DNA from: Pseudonocardia sediminis
Lineage (GTDB): Bacteria > Actinomycetota > Actinomycetes > Mycobacteriales > Pseudonocardiaceae
Direction: 5' to 3'
Length of the DNA: 64,000 nucleotides
Assembly (NCBI RefSeq): GCF_004217185.1
Contig: NZ_SHKL01000002.1
Span: 46,639 to 110,638, forward strand
Shown here piece after piece: positions 34,485-43,144 of the stretch (its first letter is position 1; each line of letters begins with the position of its first letter). A program made the position numbers and the translations under genes. The notes under the pieces are model-generated. The model searched no databases and was not told the origin of the DNA. It saw only the letters and a program-made list of their open reading frames with translations.

Positions 34485-34802
34485 GTGACCGAGGGTGAAC
34501 GCCCGGCCGGGATAGAAGCAGTCGTCAACCTGCCATCTCATGAGTGGGATAGCGCCGAGGCGGTGAGCTACGAGACTGCGCAGGAAGCCATCAACGAAGT
34601 GATCGGCTGTCACACCGCCGCTCTCAACAGGGAGCGCCGCTCAGCGTCTCCTGACCGAGCTCGGATCGAGCACCTCCGCGCGGAGATCATGGCGTGCGTG
34701 CAGGACCAGCGCGGTCTGAACCCCCGCGACCGGCCCGCGATACTGGCCAGCCGCGACAAGTACAGCCATCAACTGGCGGCTCTGCGGGCCGAGCTGCAGT
34801 GA
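34485..34802 (+). CDS. Putative antitoxin of the zeta toxin (105 aa)
   Basis: A GTG at 34485 follows AGGGGG. Its product is helical, with EAINEVIGCHTAALNRERRS ... RIEHLRAEIMACVQDQRGLN. The zeta toxin gene starts within its stop codon (GTGA at 34799-34802), the layout of an antitoxin-toxin operon. It resembles small helical proteins found before actinobacterial zeta toxins; I do not recognise a classical epsilon or PezA domain. Confidence 0.6.
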   Translation: MTEGERPAGIEAVVNLPSHEWDSAEAVSYETAQEAINEVIGCHTAALNRERRSASPDRARIEHLRAEIMACVQDQRGLNPRDRPAILASRDKYSHQLAALRAELQ

Positions 34803-36091
34803 CGGGCCCGGGAGACCCACTCTCCGGCTACCGGCTCTCACCTGAAGAGAATGCGCGGATCTTCCGTGAGGACATCGCGCCCATGCTGTTGTCCGGATAC
34901 GCGATGCAGGACAATCCAGTAGTAACCATTCTCATGGCTCAGCCCGGCGCCGGAAAGTCGCGAATCGCCAGCAATATCCGTGAGGCACTCGACGACGGCG
35001 GGGGTGTCGTCGAGGTCGACAGCGACCTCTACAAGCCCTTCCACCCCGACTACGCCGAGCTGATGATGACCGACGACCAGAACATGGCGGCGGCGATCGG
35101 CCCGGACGGCCGGGCCTGGATGGCCCAGGTCCAGGACTACGTGCGACACCACCGGCTGCACGCCATCGTCCACGACACAGCCCAGGACCCCGAGTCCGCT
35201 CTGGGCACACTGCGCGCCTACCGCGACGCCGGGTTCGGCACCGCGGTGGTGGCGCTGGGAGTGCACGAGAGCCAGAGCCTGCAAGGAGTCCTGCACCGCT
35301 ATCAGGAACAGGTCAGCGAGCGAGGATCAGGACGCCTGACCGTTGCGGAGAAGGCCGCCCTGTCCTACCGGGGGATCCCCGCGACAGCACAGCTGATCGA
35401 CGAGCGCGCCGCCGCGGACATCGTCGCGGTCTACCGGCGCGACATCGACTCCGCGGCCGGCCCGGCGTACGTCAACCGGCTCGGGGAGGACGGCACCTGG
35501 GCGTACCCGCCCGGGTTCGCCCAGGCGATCGAGACCGAACGAGCGCGGCCCCTCACCGAGCGCGAGACGACCAACTTCACCACCGTCCAGAACTACCTAC
35601 GCAGCAACCTCGCTCCCGAGCTCATCCCCCGCCTCGAGCACGTCGACGCGCTGGCAGCGCAGGTCACCCCCGCCCCGCAGGCCGCAGAACTCGCCGACGA
35701 GCCCTCCACCAGTAATCAGGGCGCAGACCCCGCCCCGGACCTGACCCCCGGCACCATCGCGGCCGGGATCGTCGTAGCCGGCGCGGTGGAGTCAGCCGAG
35801 CTCGGCGACGTCGAGTTCGCGTCCCGAGACGCCGCGGCGCAGGGCGCCGAGGCCGCGCAGGCGGCCACCGAGCGCCTGCTCGGCGTGGCCGGCAGCGACC
35901 GGAACGGTCGGGTTCCGGCGGCCTCGGCGCTGGCCCGCGCCGTGGACAACTACCGGGCGCGCCAGGCGTTCGACGAGCGTTCGCACCGCGACCAGCTCGG
36001 CGTCGAGTCCGCGCGCCGCGCACCCGAACAGCCTCGCGGCGCCGAGCTCGACGGGCCTGAGCAGGACCACGGCTACGACCCCACCGACTGA
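34799..36091 (+). CDS. Zeta toxin family kinase
   Basis: A GTG at 34799 gives 430 residues. TILMAQPGAGKSRIA is the P-loop (about residue 45), VVEVDSDLYKPFHPDY the catalytic Asp region and AIVHDTAQDPESAL a later block; zeta toxins phosphorylate UDP-N-acetylglucosamine and block wall synthesis. The kinase occupies residues ~15-260. A further ~170 residues are alanine-rich and end in an acidic DGPEQDHGYDPTD tail, longer than a minimal zeta toxin. It likely serves element stability or phage defence. Confidence 0.85.
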   Translation: MTGPGDPLSGYRLSPEENARIFREDIAPMLLSGYAMQDNPVVTILMAQPGAGKSRIASNIREALDDGGGVVEVDSDLYKPFHPDYAELMMTDDQNMAAAIGPDGRAWMAQVQDYVRHHRLHAIVHDTAQDPESALGTLRAYRDAGFGTAVVALGVHESQSLQGVLHRYQEQVSERGSGRLTVAEKAALSYRGIPATAQLIDERAAADIVAVYRRDIDSAAGPAYVNRLGEDGTWAYPPGFAQAIETERARPLTERETTNFTTVQNYLRSNLAPELIPRLEHVDALAAQVTPAPQAAELADEPSTSNQGADPAPDLTPGTIAAGIVVAGAVESAELGDVEFASRDAAAQGAEAAQAATERLLGVAGSDRNGRVPAASALARAVDNYRARQAFDERSHRDQLGVESARRAPEQPRGAELDGPEQDHGYDPTD

Positions 36092-36105
36092 CCGGAGCGG
36101 GACTG

Positions 36106-36786
36106 TCAGTACGTCCAGCGGTCGAGGGGGCTGCCGCCGGCCCACATCATGTTCATCCGGTCCGCGAGCCGGGTGTAGGCATCCTCCTCCGCCGGAGTCA
36201 GCACGACGTCGCCCCGAGCGTCCTGCAACCGGGCGGCCAGCAGCTCGGTATCGGCAGTGGTAGCCAGGTCCAACAGCCCGTTGATCCGCGCGAACGCCTC
36301 GACCAGCTCGCCGCCCGACGGCGCAGCGGTGAACGCGCCGCCGCTGGCCTCAGCACCGGCGGCGATGGCCTCGGCCAGCTCGCTGGCCGGCGCCACCGCC
36401 AGCGTGTGTCCCAGACACATCGCGGCGGCCGAGAGCAACGCCAGATCCCCGGCCTCGATCTCGACGAGGCGCAGCGGCCGGTGCTCGTAGTGCCCGTCCG
36501 CTCCGAACATCAGCGGCAGCGGCGGCGCTGAGGGATGCGAGCGGGACTGCGTCGCCGCTATCTGACGCTGCACCCGGTTCAGCGCCTCCAGCGCCACCCG
36601 CCCAGCCAGCGGGACCGGCAACACCGCGGGACCGTCGGGGTCGTCCTCCTCCCACACCGCCAGGGTCAGCAGCAGCTCCTCGACCCTGGCCAGCTCGGCG
36701 ACCAGGTCGTCATCGAGATCGGGAATCAGACGCCGCACGCGCGCCGCCGGCCCCACGTCCTGCTCCGTCTGCCCGTACTCGCCCAC
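36106..36786 (-). CDS. Hypothetical protein (226 aa)
   Basis: ATG 36786. A mostly helical, alanine/leucine-rich protein with VRRLIPDLDDDLVAELARVE and DAYTRLADRMNMMWAGGSP. The segment PPLPLMFGADGHYEHRPLRL is better ordered. It converges on the zeta toxin gene, 14 nt apart. No family is recognised. Confidence 0.55.
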   Translation of the reverse strand: MGEYGQTEQDVGPAARVRRLIPDLDDDLVAELARVEELLLTLAVWEEDDPDGPAVLPVPLAGRVALEALNRVQRQIAATQSRSHPSAPPLPLMFGADGHYEHRPLRLVEIEAGDLALLSAAAMCLGHTLAVAPASELAEAIAAGAEASGGAFTAAPSGGELVEAFARINGLLDLATTADTELLAARLQDARGDVVLTPAEEDAYTRLADRMNMMWAGGSPLDRWTY

Positions 36787-36891
36787 CGTCGCTCCTCACC
36801 GATCCGGCGCCCGAGGCGGGACCGCCGCCGGGCACGGTAGCCCGCACCGCCGACAAACACGGGCGAACAACGACCATCACGTCCGAACAGC

Positions 36892-37146
36892 TCAGTCCGT
36901 CCACGTCGGATCCTGCGCCACGAACCGCAACGTCATGGCCAGGTAATCGCGCATGGACACCGTCGCCGGCGCACGCCGCAGCTGCGTCCACACGGTGTTA
37001 CTGCGCTGGCTGGACATCGTCCGAGCCTGCGCCACGATCGCGGTCGCCTCGACGTCGTCGACGCCGCGACCGGCCAGGCCGGCCAGTTCCCGAACCAGGG
37101 CGGCCGCGCGAGCCTCACCCACCGCCACCCCACCCCATCGACTCAT
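36892..37146 (-). CDS. Small hypothetical protein (84 aa)
   Basis: ATG 37146; a longer frame exists but the chosen start begins MSRWGGVAVGEARAAALVRE. Contains MRDYLAMTLRFVAQDPTWTD at the C-terminus. Not recognised; it shares the divergent upstream region with the gene at 37239. Confidence 0.45.
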   Translation of the reverse strand: MSRWGGVAVGEARAAALVRELAGLAGRGVDDVEATAIVAQARTMSSQRSNTVWTQLRRAPATVSMRDYLAMTLRFVAQDPTWTD

Positions 37147-37238
37147 CGTCGAGCGACACCCGGTGTGGGCGACACCGCAGCCGCGGCCGCGCCAGAGACG
37201 GACAGAACTGTCGGTGCCCGGCACTAGATTCACGGTCC

Positions 37239-37430
37239 GTGAGCGAATCAGAGGGCACTGGCGATCACGTGCCGACGGTCGGGGAGCGCGTCCGCGCAGC
37301 CGGGCTCAGCGAAGATCGGATCGCCGCGCACATGACGAACAAGGTCCTGCTCCTCGACAGCGAGGCTGTCGCCGACCTGGACCAGCCAGCACCCCCCGGA
37401 ACCCGTATCAACGTCGGCAACAGCTCCTGA
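37239..37430 (+). CDS. Small hypothetical protein (63 aa)
   Basis: A GTG at 37239 follows the divergent upstream region. The product has GERVRAAGLSEDRIAAHMTN and LLLDSEAVADLDQPAPPGTR. Not recognised. It converges on the gene at 37439. Confidence 0.45.
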   Translation: MSESEGTGDHVPTVGERVRAAGLSEDRIAAHMTNKVLLLDSEAVADLDQPAPPGTRINVGNSS

Positions 37431-37438
37431 CCGACGGC

Positions 37439-37765
37439 TCACCGGGCCCCGAGCCCGCCCGGAGACTTTCCCGGCTCACGCCACTGCGCAGCGTCGGCGG
37501 TCGTGACGGCCAGAGCCACCGAGCGCTCGGGAAAGAACATCCACGCCGTCACGGCCCGGTCGGCGCGCACCTCATCGAGACCCGCCCGCACCAACCCGGC
37601 CCGAAGCTCGCCCAACGCCGCCACCGTGTCCCCGCCGAACGGGGTCCCCACCGCGACACCCGACGTGAGCTCAAGGCTCAGTGCTGCCCGGGCGGCGTCG
37701 GCGAGCTGCTCCAACCCGTTCACCGCCTCGACCGGTAGCGGATCCGGGCCCACCTGGTCAGTCAT
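37439..37765 (-). CDS. Hypothetical protein (108 aa)
   Basis: ATG 37765. VNGLEQLADAARAALSLELT and RADRAVTAWMFFPERSVALA suggest a small alpha/beta protein. No family is recognised. It lies just left of the IS110 insertion. Confidence 0.5.
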   Translation of the reverse strand: MTDQVGPDPLPVEAVNGLEQLADAARAALSLELTSGVAVGTPFGGDTVAALGELRAGLVRAGLDEVRADRAVTAWMFFPERSVALAVTTADAAQWREPGKSPGGLGAR

Positions 37766-37999
37766 CACACGCCCCGCCCCACCGTTCGCACCTGTCCCGC
37801 GGGCGCACGGAGCGCACCCCAGGTCTGGACGCCACGGGCAAGATCCGCGAGAGGCCGGCCCGTGGCGCGGCACCGATGCTAACCCACTGAATCGAACACT
37901 CGTTCGGGTCGGGTGGTCGGCCGTGCGGACCGTAGGCGCTCAGGGCCGCGCGGCCGGGAACCGCATATCGACCCGCCTGACGGCGGGGCGGTCCTGCCG

Positions 38000-38353
38000 G
38001 CCCTGAGCTTCGCACGGCCTCACTCAATAGCAAGGGTCGCTGCGCGATCGCCTCCGGCGACGACCCTGCGGGCCGCCCTTGCCATCGAGCCTAATGGGGC
38101 CCGCCGCACCCGGTCGATCTTGGTTGGCAGGGTCGGTGACCGTAGCCGCCGGTCCGGTGAGCACTCGTCGAGCCTGGGGCCCGTGAGGGATCTCTGCTCT
38201 GAGACCGTGCCCCGGCCGGTGGTCGGGAGGACAGAGACCGCTGATGGGATGGCGTGCCCGGCACGACGTGGCGTGAGCACTGATCCATTAGGCCGCCGGC
38301 AGTCCTCTCGCGGCTACTCCCGTTGTCGATCGGTGAGAGCGAGGAACATCAAC
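38000..38353 (+). ncRNA. Candidate bridge-RNA region of the IS110 element
   Basis: A ~350-nt non-coding, GC-rich segment upstream of the transposase. IS110-group elements (such as IS621) transcribe a bridge RNA from this position that specifies target and donor. Several short inverted repeats are visible, for example GGGCCC and GGCCGG clusters. I did not fold it, so loop positions are not assigned. Confidence 0.35.
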
Positions 38354-39616
38354 ATGCTGTTCGTGGGGGACGACTGGGCCGAGGATCACCACGACGTGGA
38401 GATCCAGAATGCCGCTGGCGAGCGGTTGGCCGCTGCCCGGCTGCCGGAAGGTCTAGCCGGTGTCGCTCGGCTGCATGAGCTGGTCGCGGCGCACCTGCCC
38501 GAGCCCGATTCCGAGTCGGAGGGTGAGGTACTCGCGCAGGTGTGGGTGGGGATCGAGACCGAGCGTGGCCCGTGGGTGCAGGCGCTGGTGGCGGCGGGGT
38601 ATCGGGTGTTCGCGATCAATCCCCGCCAGGTCGCCCGCTATCGGGAGCGGCACTCCAACGCCGGTGCGAAGAGCGACGCCGCGGACGCGCACGCGCTGGC
38701 GGACATGGTCCGCACCGATGGCCATCAGCTGCGCTCGATCGCCGGTGACACGGAGCTCGCGTCCGGGATCAAGGTCTTGTCCCGGGCGCACCAGCGGTTG
38801 ATCCGTGACCGCACCCGTCAGGTGCTGCGGCTGCGTCAGAGCCTGTTGGAGTACTTCCCGGCGGCGTTGGACGCCTTCGACGACCTGACGCGCGCCGACA
38901 CCGTGGAGCTGCTGGCCAAGGCGCCCGACCCGGACACCGCGGCCCGGTTGACCCGAGCCCAGATCAGCGCGGCGATGCGTCGGGCCCGGCGGCCCGGGAT
39001 CGATGCCAAGACGGCCACGATGGCCGCGGCGCTGCGCCGGCCAGGGTTGACTCGCTCTGAGCCGGTCACCGCCGCCTTCGCTGCCGCGACCCGCTCGTTA
39101 GCCGCTGTGATCGCTGCACTGAACAGCGAGATCGCCACCCTGCAGCGGCAGCTGAGCGCGGAGTTCGAGCGGCACCCGGCCGCGGCGATCTACCGCAGCC
39201 AGCCCGGTCTCGGTCCGATCGTGGCCGCACGGGTGCTGGCCGAGTTCGGGGATGACCCCGACCGTTATGCCAGCGCGCGTTCGCGCAAGAACTACGCGGC
39301 GACCAGCCCGATCACCCGCCAGTCCGGGAAGAAGACCTCGGTGCACGCCCGCTACGTGCACAACGAGCGGCTTGTCGACGCCCTCGGGCGTCAGGCCCAG
39401 GGCGCGCTGGTCGGCTCGGTCGGGGCGCGGGCCTACTACGACCTGCAACGAGCGCGCGGGCTCGGGCACCGGGCCGCGCTGCGGCAGCTGGCCAACCGGC
39501 TGGTCGGGATCCTGCACGGCTGCCTCAAGACCGGGGCGCTCTACGACGAGACCACCGCCTGGGGCCACCGCTCCACCGAACCGACACCACCACCAGCTGC
39601 AGCTGACGCTGCCTGA
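38354..39616 (+). CDS. IS110 family transposase (DEDD recombinase)
   Basis: ATG 38354 follows GAGGAA; 420 residues. The N-terminal RuvC-like domain shows acidic residues in FVGDDWAEDHHDV, VWVGIETERG and AKSDAADAHALADM (the DEDD tetrad). The C-terminal Tnp domain has QPGLGPIVAARVLAEFGDDP and the probable catalytic Ser in ITRQSGKK. Full length for the family, with no frameshift, so it is probably active. The upstream frame is open but codes non-homologous sequence. Confidence 0.92.
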   Translation: MLFVGDDWAEDHHDVEIQNAAGERLAAARLPEGLAGVARLHELVAAHLPEPDSESEGEVLAQVWVGIETERGPWVQALVAAGYRVFAINPRQVARYRERHSNAGAKSDAADAHALADMVRTDGHQLRSIAGDTELASGIKVLSRAHQRLIRDRTRQVLRLRQSLLEYFPAALDAFDDLTRADTVELLAKAPDPDTAARLTRAQISAAMRRARRPGIDAKTATMAAALRRPGLTRSEPVTAAFAAATRSLAAVIAALNSEIATLQRQLSAEFERHPAAAIYRSQPGLGPIVAARVLAEFGDDPDRYASARSRKNYAATSPITRQSGKKTSVHARYVHNERLVDALGRQAQGALVGSVGARAYYDLQRARGLGHRAALRQLANRLVGILHGCLKTGALYDETTAWGHRSTEPTPPPAAADAA

Positions 39617-40012
39617 ACACAACCACACAGTCCACACAGGATTTATCAGAGCCCGGCGGGTCCGGTGCTGGTCGACGGCCCGGATTCTGCGGGCTCGCCC
39701 CTCACGCCTCAAGGGCGCCTTCGGCGTCGCTGACGCGACAGCCCTTCGGGCTGCCCCGGACCCGTGAGCCTCCGCGAGCCCTCCGGGCAGGCCCTAACGG
39801 GCAGGCGCAGCCAGCCCGCCCGACGGGCCGAGCCGACGACCAGCACCTACGAGCACCACAACCAACCGATCTTGACGACGGGACGGCCTGGGATGTCTCG
39901 GAGGCCGTGCTAGCCGCTCATGCGGTGGCGGGGTGAAGCGCCCGCCACCCCAAGGGGTCGGGCCGACAGGACCACAGCCCCGTTGGGCCACGCCGAGCCA
40001 GGAGCGCCAACG
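39617..40012. other. Non-coding right end of IS110 and leader of the next gene
   Basis: No gene is seen. The first ~280 bp probably belong to the IS right end, and the rest is upstream of the SsgA-like operon. An SD-like GGAGCG precedes ATG 40013. Confidence 0.5.
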
Positions 40013-40243
40013 ATGACCAGCACCCTGCAGACACACCTCGCAGCGCCGCCGGACCACGACAGCGGAGTGGTCGATCCAGGCCAGCTGCACTGCCCGAGCT
40101 GCCGGGAGCAGGTCCGGTGCGCACCTCCGCAGGGCTGGCCCGACCGCGCCGGCGCGGCGCCGCTGTTTTCCCACCCCGACGGCACCGTCCTGTGCCTCGA
40201 CCAGGCCGGGCGGATCAACGAGCCGGTGGAGATCCGAGCATGA
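40013..40243 (+). CDS. Small hypothetical protein with CxxC motif (76 aa)
   Basis: ATG 40013 has an SD-like GGAGCG upstream. Contains LHCPSCREQVRC, a zinc-knuckle-like cluster, then FSHPDGTVLCLDQAGRI. The stop overlaps the next start (ATGA), so it is cotranslated with the SsgA-like gene. Confidence 0.55.
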   Translation: MTSTLQTHLAAPPDHDSGVVDPGQLHCPSCREQVRCAPPQGWPDRAGAAPLFSHPDGTVLCLDQAGRINEPVEIRA

Positions 40244-40725
40244 GCACCGCCACCGACGGTCGCGACGTTCACGCCGAGCTGGCTATGGAGGCACTGCTGC
40301 CCTGCGCGGGATCTGAGCCTCGGACCCACCACTGCCCGATCACCATCCGGCTCACCTGGAGCCCGAACGACCCGCTCCTGGCCACCGCATCGATCCCGAC
40401 CAATACCGACCGCACCGTCGAATGGTCACTGAGCATCGACCTGCTCACCGCGGGACTGGACCACCCCGCCGGACTGGGCGACGTCTGCGTGCTGCCCGAC
40501 CCAGCCGATCCGACCCGGGCCGAACTGGTCCTGTCCTCCGATACCGGCCGAATCTGCCTCGGCTTCGCCGTCGAGAACCTCATCGACTTCCTGGCCCGCA
40601 TCGACTCCACCGCCACTCCGCCGGTGGTCTCCCCGAGCCGAGAGGAGGTGGACGCGATGTGTGCTGAGGGCTGTTACAAGGTCATGCGCAACGGCGTGTG
40701 GGTTTGCATCCGATGCAAGCAGTGA
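40240..40725 (+). CDS. SsgA-like (SALP) sporulation/cell-division protein with Cys-rich tail
   Basis: 161 residues from ATG 40240. The core matches SsgA-family proteins: CPITIRLTWSPNDPLLATAS, VEWSLSIDLLTAGLDHPAG, GDVCVLP and LVLSSDTGRICLGFAVENL. SALPs guide peptidoglycan synthesis sites during actinomycete septation and sporulation. An unusual C-terminal extension has CAEGCYKVMRNGVWVCIRCK, a four-Cys cluster suggesting metal binding. Its presence on a mobile element suggests interference with host development (inference). Confidence 0.8.
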   Translation: MSTATDGRDVHAELAMEALLPCAGSEPRTHHCPITIRLTWSPNDPLLATASIPTNTDRTVEWSLSIDLLTAGLDHPAGLGDVCVLPDPADPTRAELVLSSDTGRICLGFAVENLIDFLARIDSTATPPVVSPSREEVDAMCAEGCYKVMRNGVWVCIRCKQ

Positions 40726-40869
40726 CTCCGCCGCAGTGACGGGGCGCGGACGGGCCAGCAGGAATCTGGCCCGTCCGCGCTACCGACCCTATCCAGCACT
40801 GCCGGCCACGATCGCCCGCGCCATCCCGCCGGCCACGACCGGACCCAAACGATCCCGCGGAGGATCACC

Positions 40870-41361
40870 ATGCCCATACCCAGCTCGAGCATCGACACCC
40901 GGCCCGCTCCCGAACCGACCGACGCGAGCCCCGACTGGCGACACGGAGCGGCGTGCCGCCAGGTCACGCCGGAGACGTTCTTCCCTGCAGCCGAGAACGG
41001 CGACAGCTACGACGAGCAGGTCACCGCAGCCAAGGCGATCTGCCACACCTGCCCGGTGCTGAAGCAGTGCCGCGCCTGGTCGCTACTCCACCTCGCCTAC
41101 GGCGTCGCCGGGGGACTCACCGAGAGGGAACGATCCACCCTCCGACGCCGGCAGCGCCGGGCCCACCCGAGGGCGGCCGCGGCGGCGCACGTCGCGCCGG
41201 TGGGTGAAGTGGCCGCGACCGCGACTCGCCGGGAGCGCCGCGCGGCCGCCGTGCGCTACCTCGCCGAGAGCAGAACCAGCCGGGACCGGGCCGCCCGACA
41301 GTTCCACGTCAGCATCCGCACCATCGACCGGTGGCTCGCCGAGGCCCGGGCCAGCGCCTGA
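40870..41361 (+). CDS. WhiB-family iron-sulfur regulator with C-terminal HTH extension
   Basis: 163 residues from ATG 40870 (SD GCGGAGGATC). The four WhiB cysteines are in AACRQ, AICHTCPVLKQC, followed by GVAGGLTERER, the Wbl G(V/I)xGG turn. Wbl proteins bind a 4Fe-4S cluster and sigma-A to control development and redox genes. After a basic linker the C-terminal ~45 residues (YLAESRTSRDRAARQFHVS, then IRTIDRWLAEAR) look like a helix-turn-helix, an uncommon addition. Element-borne WhiB genes also occur in actinophages. Confidence 0.9.
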   Translation: MPIPSSSIDTRPAPEPTDASPDWRHGAACRQVTPETFFPAAENGDSYDEQVTAAKAICHTCPVLKQCRAWSLLHLAYGVAGGLTERERSTLRRRQRRAHPRAAAAAHVAPVGEVAATATRRERRAAAVRYLAESRTSRDRAARQFHVSIRTIDRWLAEARASA

Positions 41362-41386
41362 GCACCCGCATCCGGGCCGACGACGG

Positions 41387-41584
41387 CTAGGTGCTGCTCA
41401 GATAGCCGAGCTCCTCTGCCCGTTCCCAGCATCCCCTGGACGAGCAGATCCGCATCGAGCCGGACGTCCCCTCCTTCCGCATGTCGGTGAGGTCCACGCT
41501 GCTGTTCTTCGCGTGCCCACACACGTCGCAGTGGTACAGGCCTGTCTTCGGGTCGTAGCTCACCGGTTCACGATTCCCCACCAC
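41387..41584 (-). CDS. Small zinc-ribbon-like protein (65 aa)
   Basis: A GTG at 41584. GLYHCDVCGHAKNSS and MRICSSRGC supply two Cys pairs as in small zinc ribbons. Not assigned to a family. It is probably translated with the minus-strand genes upstream. Confidence 0.55.
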   Translation of the reverse strand: MVGNREPVSYDPKTGLYHCDVCGHAKNSSVDLTDMRKEGTSGSMRICSSRGCWERAEELGYLSST

Positions 41585-41626
41585 GCCGGCTCACAGCGGG
41601 TTCCGCCCCCGAGCCGGCCGGGCCGC

Positions 41627-42145
41627 TCAGCACGACGCCCCAGAGGTCTCCCGCAGCGATATCTGGGCGCCGACGAGGCCGCCGCGGCGGCCGGCCGCGG
41701 CGATCTGTGATGTCCTGTCCGCGCGGGCCAGGTCCACATCACTGCAGACCAGCAGCACCAACAGTCCGCGGCGGCGCAACGCGCCCAACCAGCCCGCCGG
41801 GGCAGCCGAACCCAGGTCGCCGTCGTAGAACACCGCGTCCGCGGCGATCGTGAGCCGCGCGGCGCCCGCGTCCAGGCGCGCCGACCATGTCGGCGGCACG
41901 GGCAGCGAGGTCAGCTCGACGACGCCGAACTGTGAGACCAGGCCGAAGCCCCGGGCCAGGAGATCAGCCAGGACCGCGTCGATCAGCTCGGCGCCGGGTC
42001 GCGGATCCGAGGTGTGAACCTGCACAGAGGGGACCACCGTCATCGTGGCCACCGATCCGAACTCAGGCAGGTCCGGATCGGCCAACACGCCCGGGGACCC
42101 CCAGATCGTCACCCCCGAAGCGTCGGTGTCGCCCGGATGGGTCAC
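41627..42145 (-). CDS. Hypothetical protein (172 aa)
   Basis: The ATG at 42145 overlaps the upstream stop (ATGA). Alpha/beta-like, with VLADLLARGFGLVSQFGVVE and RRGLLVLLVCSDVDLARADR. No family is recognised. Confidence 0.55.
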   Translation of the reverse strand: MTHPGDTDASGVTIWGSPGVLADPDLPEFGSVATMTVVPSVQVHTSDPRPGAELIDAVLADLLARGFGLVSQFGVVELTSLPVPPTWSARLDAGAARLTIAADAVFYDGDLGSAAPAGWLGALRRRGLLVLLVCSDVDLARADRTSQIAAAGRRGGLVGAQISLRETSGASC

Positions 42146-42873
42146 TGCTGCCCTGCCGCGGACTCGGCCCTGAGTCGGACCACCGTGTCCCGGCAGCGAC
42201 GCGCCTCATCGGCGAACTCCGCCCCCTCACCAGGCTCCTCGGCCCGACCGGCAAGCTCCGAACACACCAGCGCACACCGCTCGAGCACCGCGATCCGCTC
42301 GCCCACCGCTCCCGGCCCGGCCGAGACCGTCCCCTGCCCGGCCACGTACTCCTCGCCCGCCCGCAGATGCAGCAGCTCCAGCAGCGGGTTCATCCGCTCC
42401 ATCGCCGCGCTGACCGGAGCCGTGCCGGCGTCCGGGTCATCGTGTTCCCGGTGCTGCGTCACCCAGGCGTCCAGCCCGGCCAGGCAATCCTGGCGGGCCT
42501 GCTCGACCTCACCCGCCGTGAGCTCGGTATCCGGGCGGTCGAGCTCCGTACGCCACTGGTAGTGCTCGGCGGCCCAGCGCTCATGCGCGGCCGCGACATC
42601 GACGCCCAGGCCCTCGGCGATCCCGGCCCAGTCGGTGCCGTCCTCGCGCTCGACCAGAATCGCCGCGGCGAGCACCTGATCGGCCCGCTCCCGCAGCGCC
42701 ACCGCGTCAGCGACCAACGACCCGCCATAGACCGGCGAGGGCCGCGACCCCGCCGGCACCATCCGCCGGGACCAGTCCGCGGTGTCGCGCGCCGCCGCCG
42801 CCAGCAACAGATGGGCCACCGACCGCGCGGTGAACGGGGCTCCGGGCACGGGCGCCGGCCACAGTTCTGTCAT
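42142..42873 (-). CDS. Hypothetical helical protein (243 aa)
   Basis: ATG 42873 gives MTELWPAPVPGAPFTARSVA. A helix-turn-helix-like piece DWAGIAEGLGVDVAAAHERW lies near residue 85; the rest is helical. Coupled to the next gene. It resembles proteins found near ParB genes on actinobacterial plasmids only in general character; function unknown. Confidence 0.55.
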   Translation of the reverse strand: MTELWPAPVPGAPFTARSVAHLLLAAAARDTADWSRRMVPAGSRPSPVYGGSLVADAVALRERADQVLAAAILVEREDGTDWAGIAEGLGVDVAAAHERWAAEHYQWRTELDRPDTELTAGEVEQARQDCLAGLDAWVTQHREHDDPDAGTAPVSAAMERMNPLLELLHLRAGEEYVAGQGTVSAGPGAVGERIAVLERCALVCSELAGRAEEPGEGAEFADEARRCRDTVVRLRAESAAGQQ

Positions 42874-43046
42874 GCCCCGAGCCTGACCGGGCCGGGCGCC
42901 ACCGGCAACCACCTCTGCTCCGCCTGTGGACAACTCCCCCCGGCAGGACCTAGCCCGCGCGCCGGCATTGGGCGGTAACCCGGCGAGAACGACCCATCAT
43001 GATCGCGCTCTGCGCCTATCTTCCCAGCTCAGAGGCTGTTTTGAAG

Positions 43047-43104
43047 TTGCCTCACCACCGCTGTTGCTGTAATATCAGTGCTGTCCAGATGGGAACGACA
43101 AGCC
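43047..43104 (+). promoter_or_regulatory. Promoter and conserved leader box 1 (upstream of parB-like gene)
   Basis: TTGCCT (43047-43052), 17 bp, TAATAT (43070-43075), then GGGAACGACAAGCC at 43091-43104. The same promoter-leader architecture appears upstream of the genes at 45652, 48314 and 49090. Confidence 0.7.
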
Positions 43105-43144
43105 CGGCCGGACACCAACCGCAAACCGATCAAGGAGCACGCAG

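Larger units (their letters stand above)
37990..39900 (+). mobile_element. IS110-family insertion sequence (ends approximate)
   Basis: An intact DEDD transposase gene flanked by about 350 bp of non-coding DNA on the left and about 280 bp on the right. IS110 elements lack terminal inverted repeats, so the ends cannot be set by eye. The next clear gene on the right starts at 40013. The left non-coding end is where IS110-group elements encode their bridge RNA. Confidence 0.7.

Noticed and set aside
37913..38353. N-terminal extension of the IS110 transposase
   Set aside because: The frame is open, but the family starts at the FVGDDWAEDHH strand and an SD precedes ATG 38354; the upstream part is better explained as the non-coding IS end.
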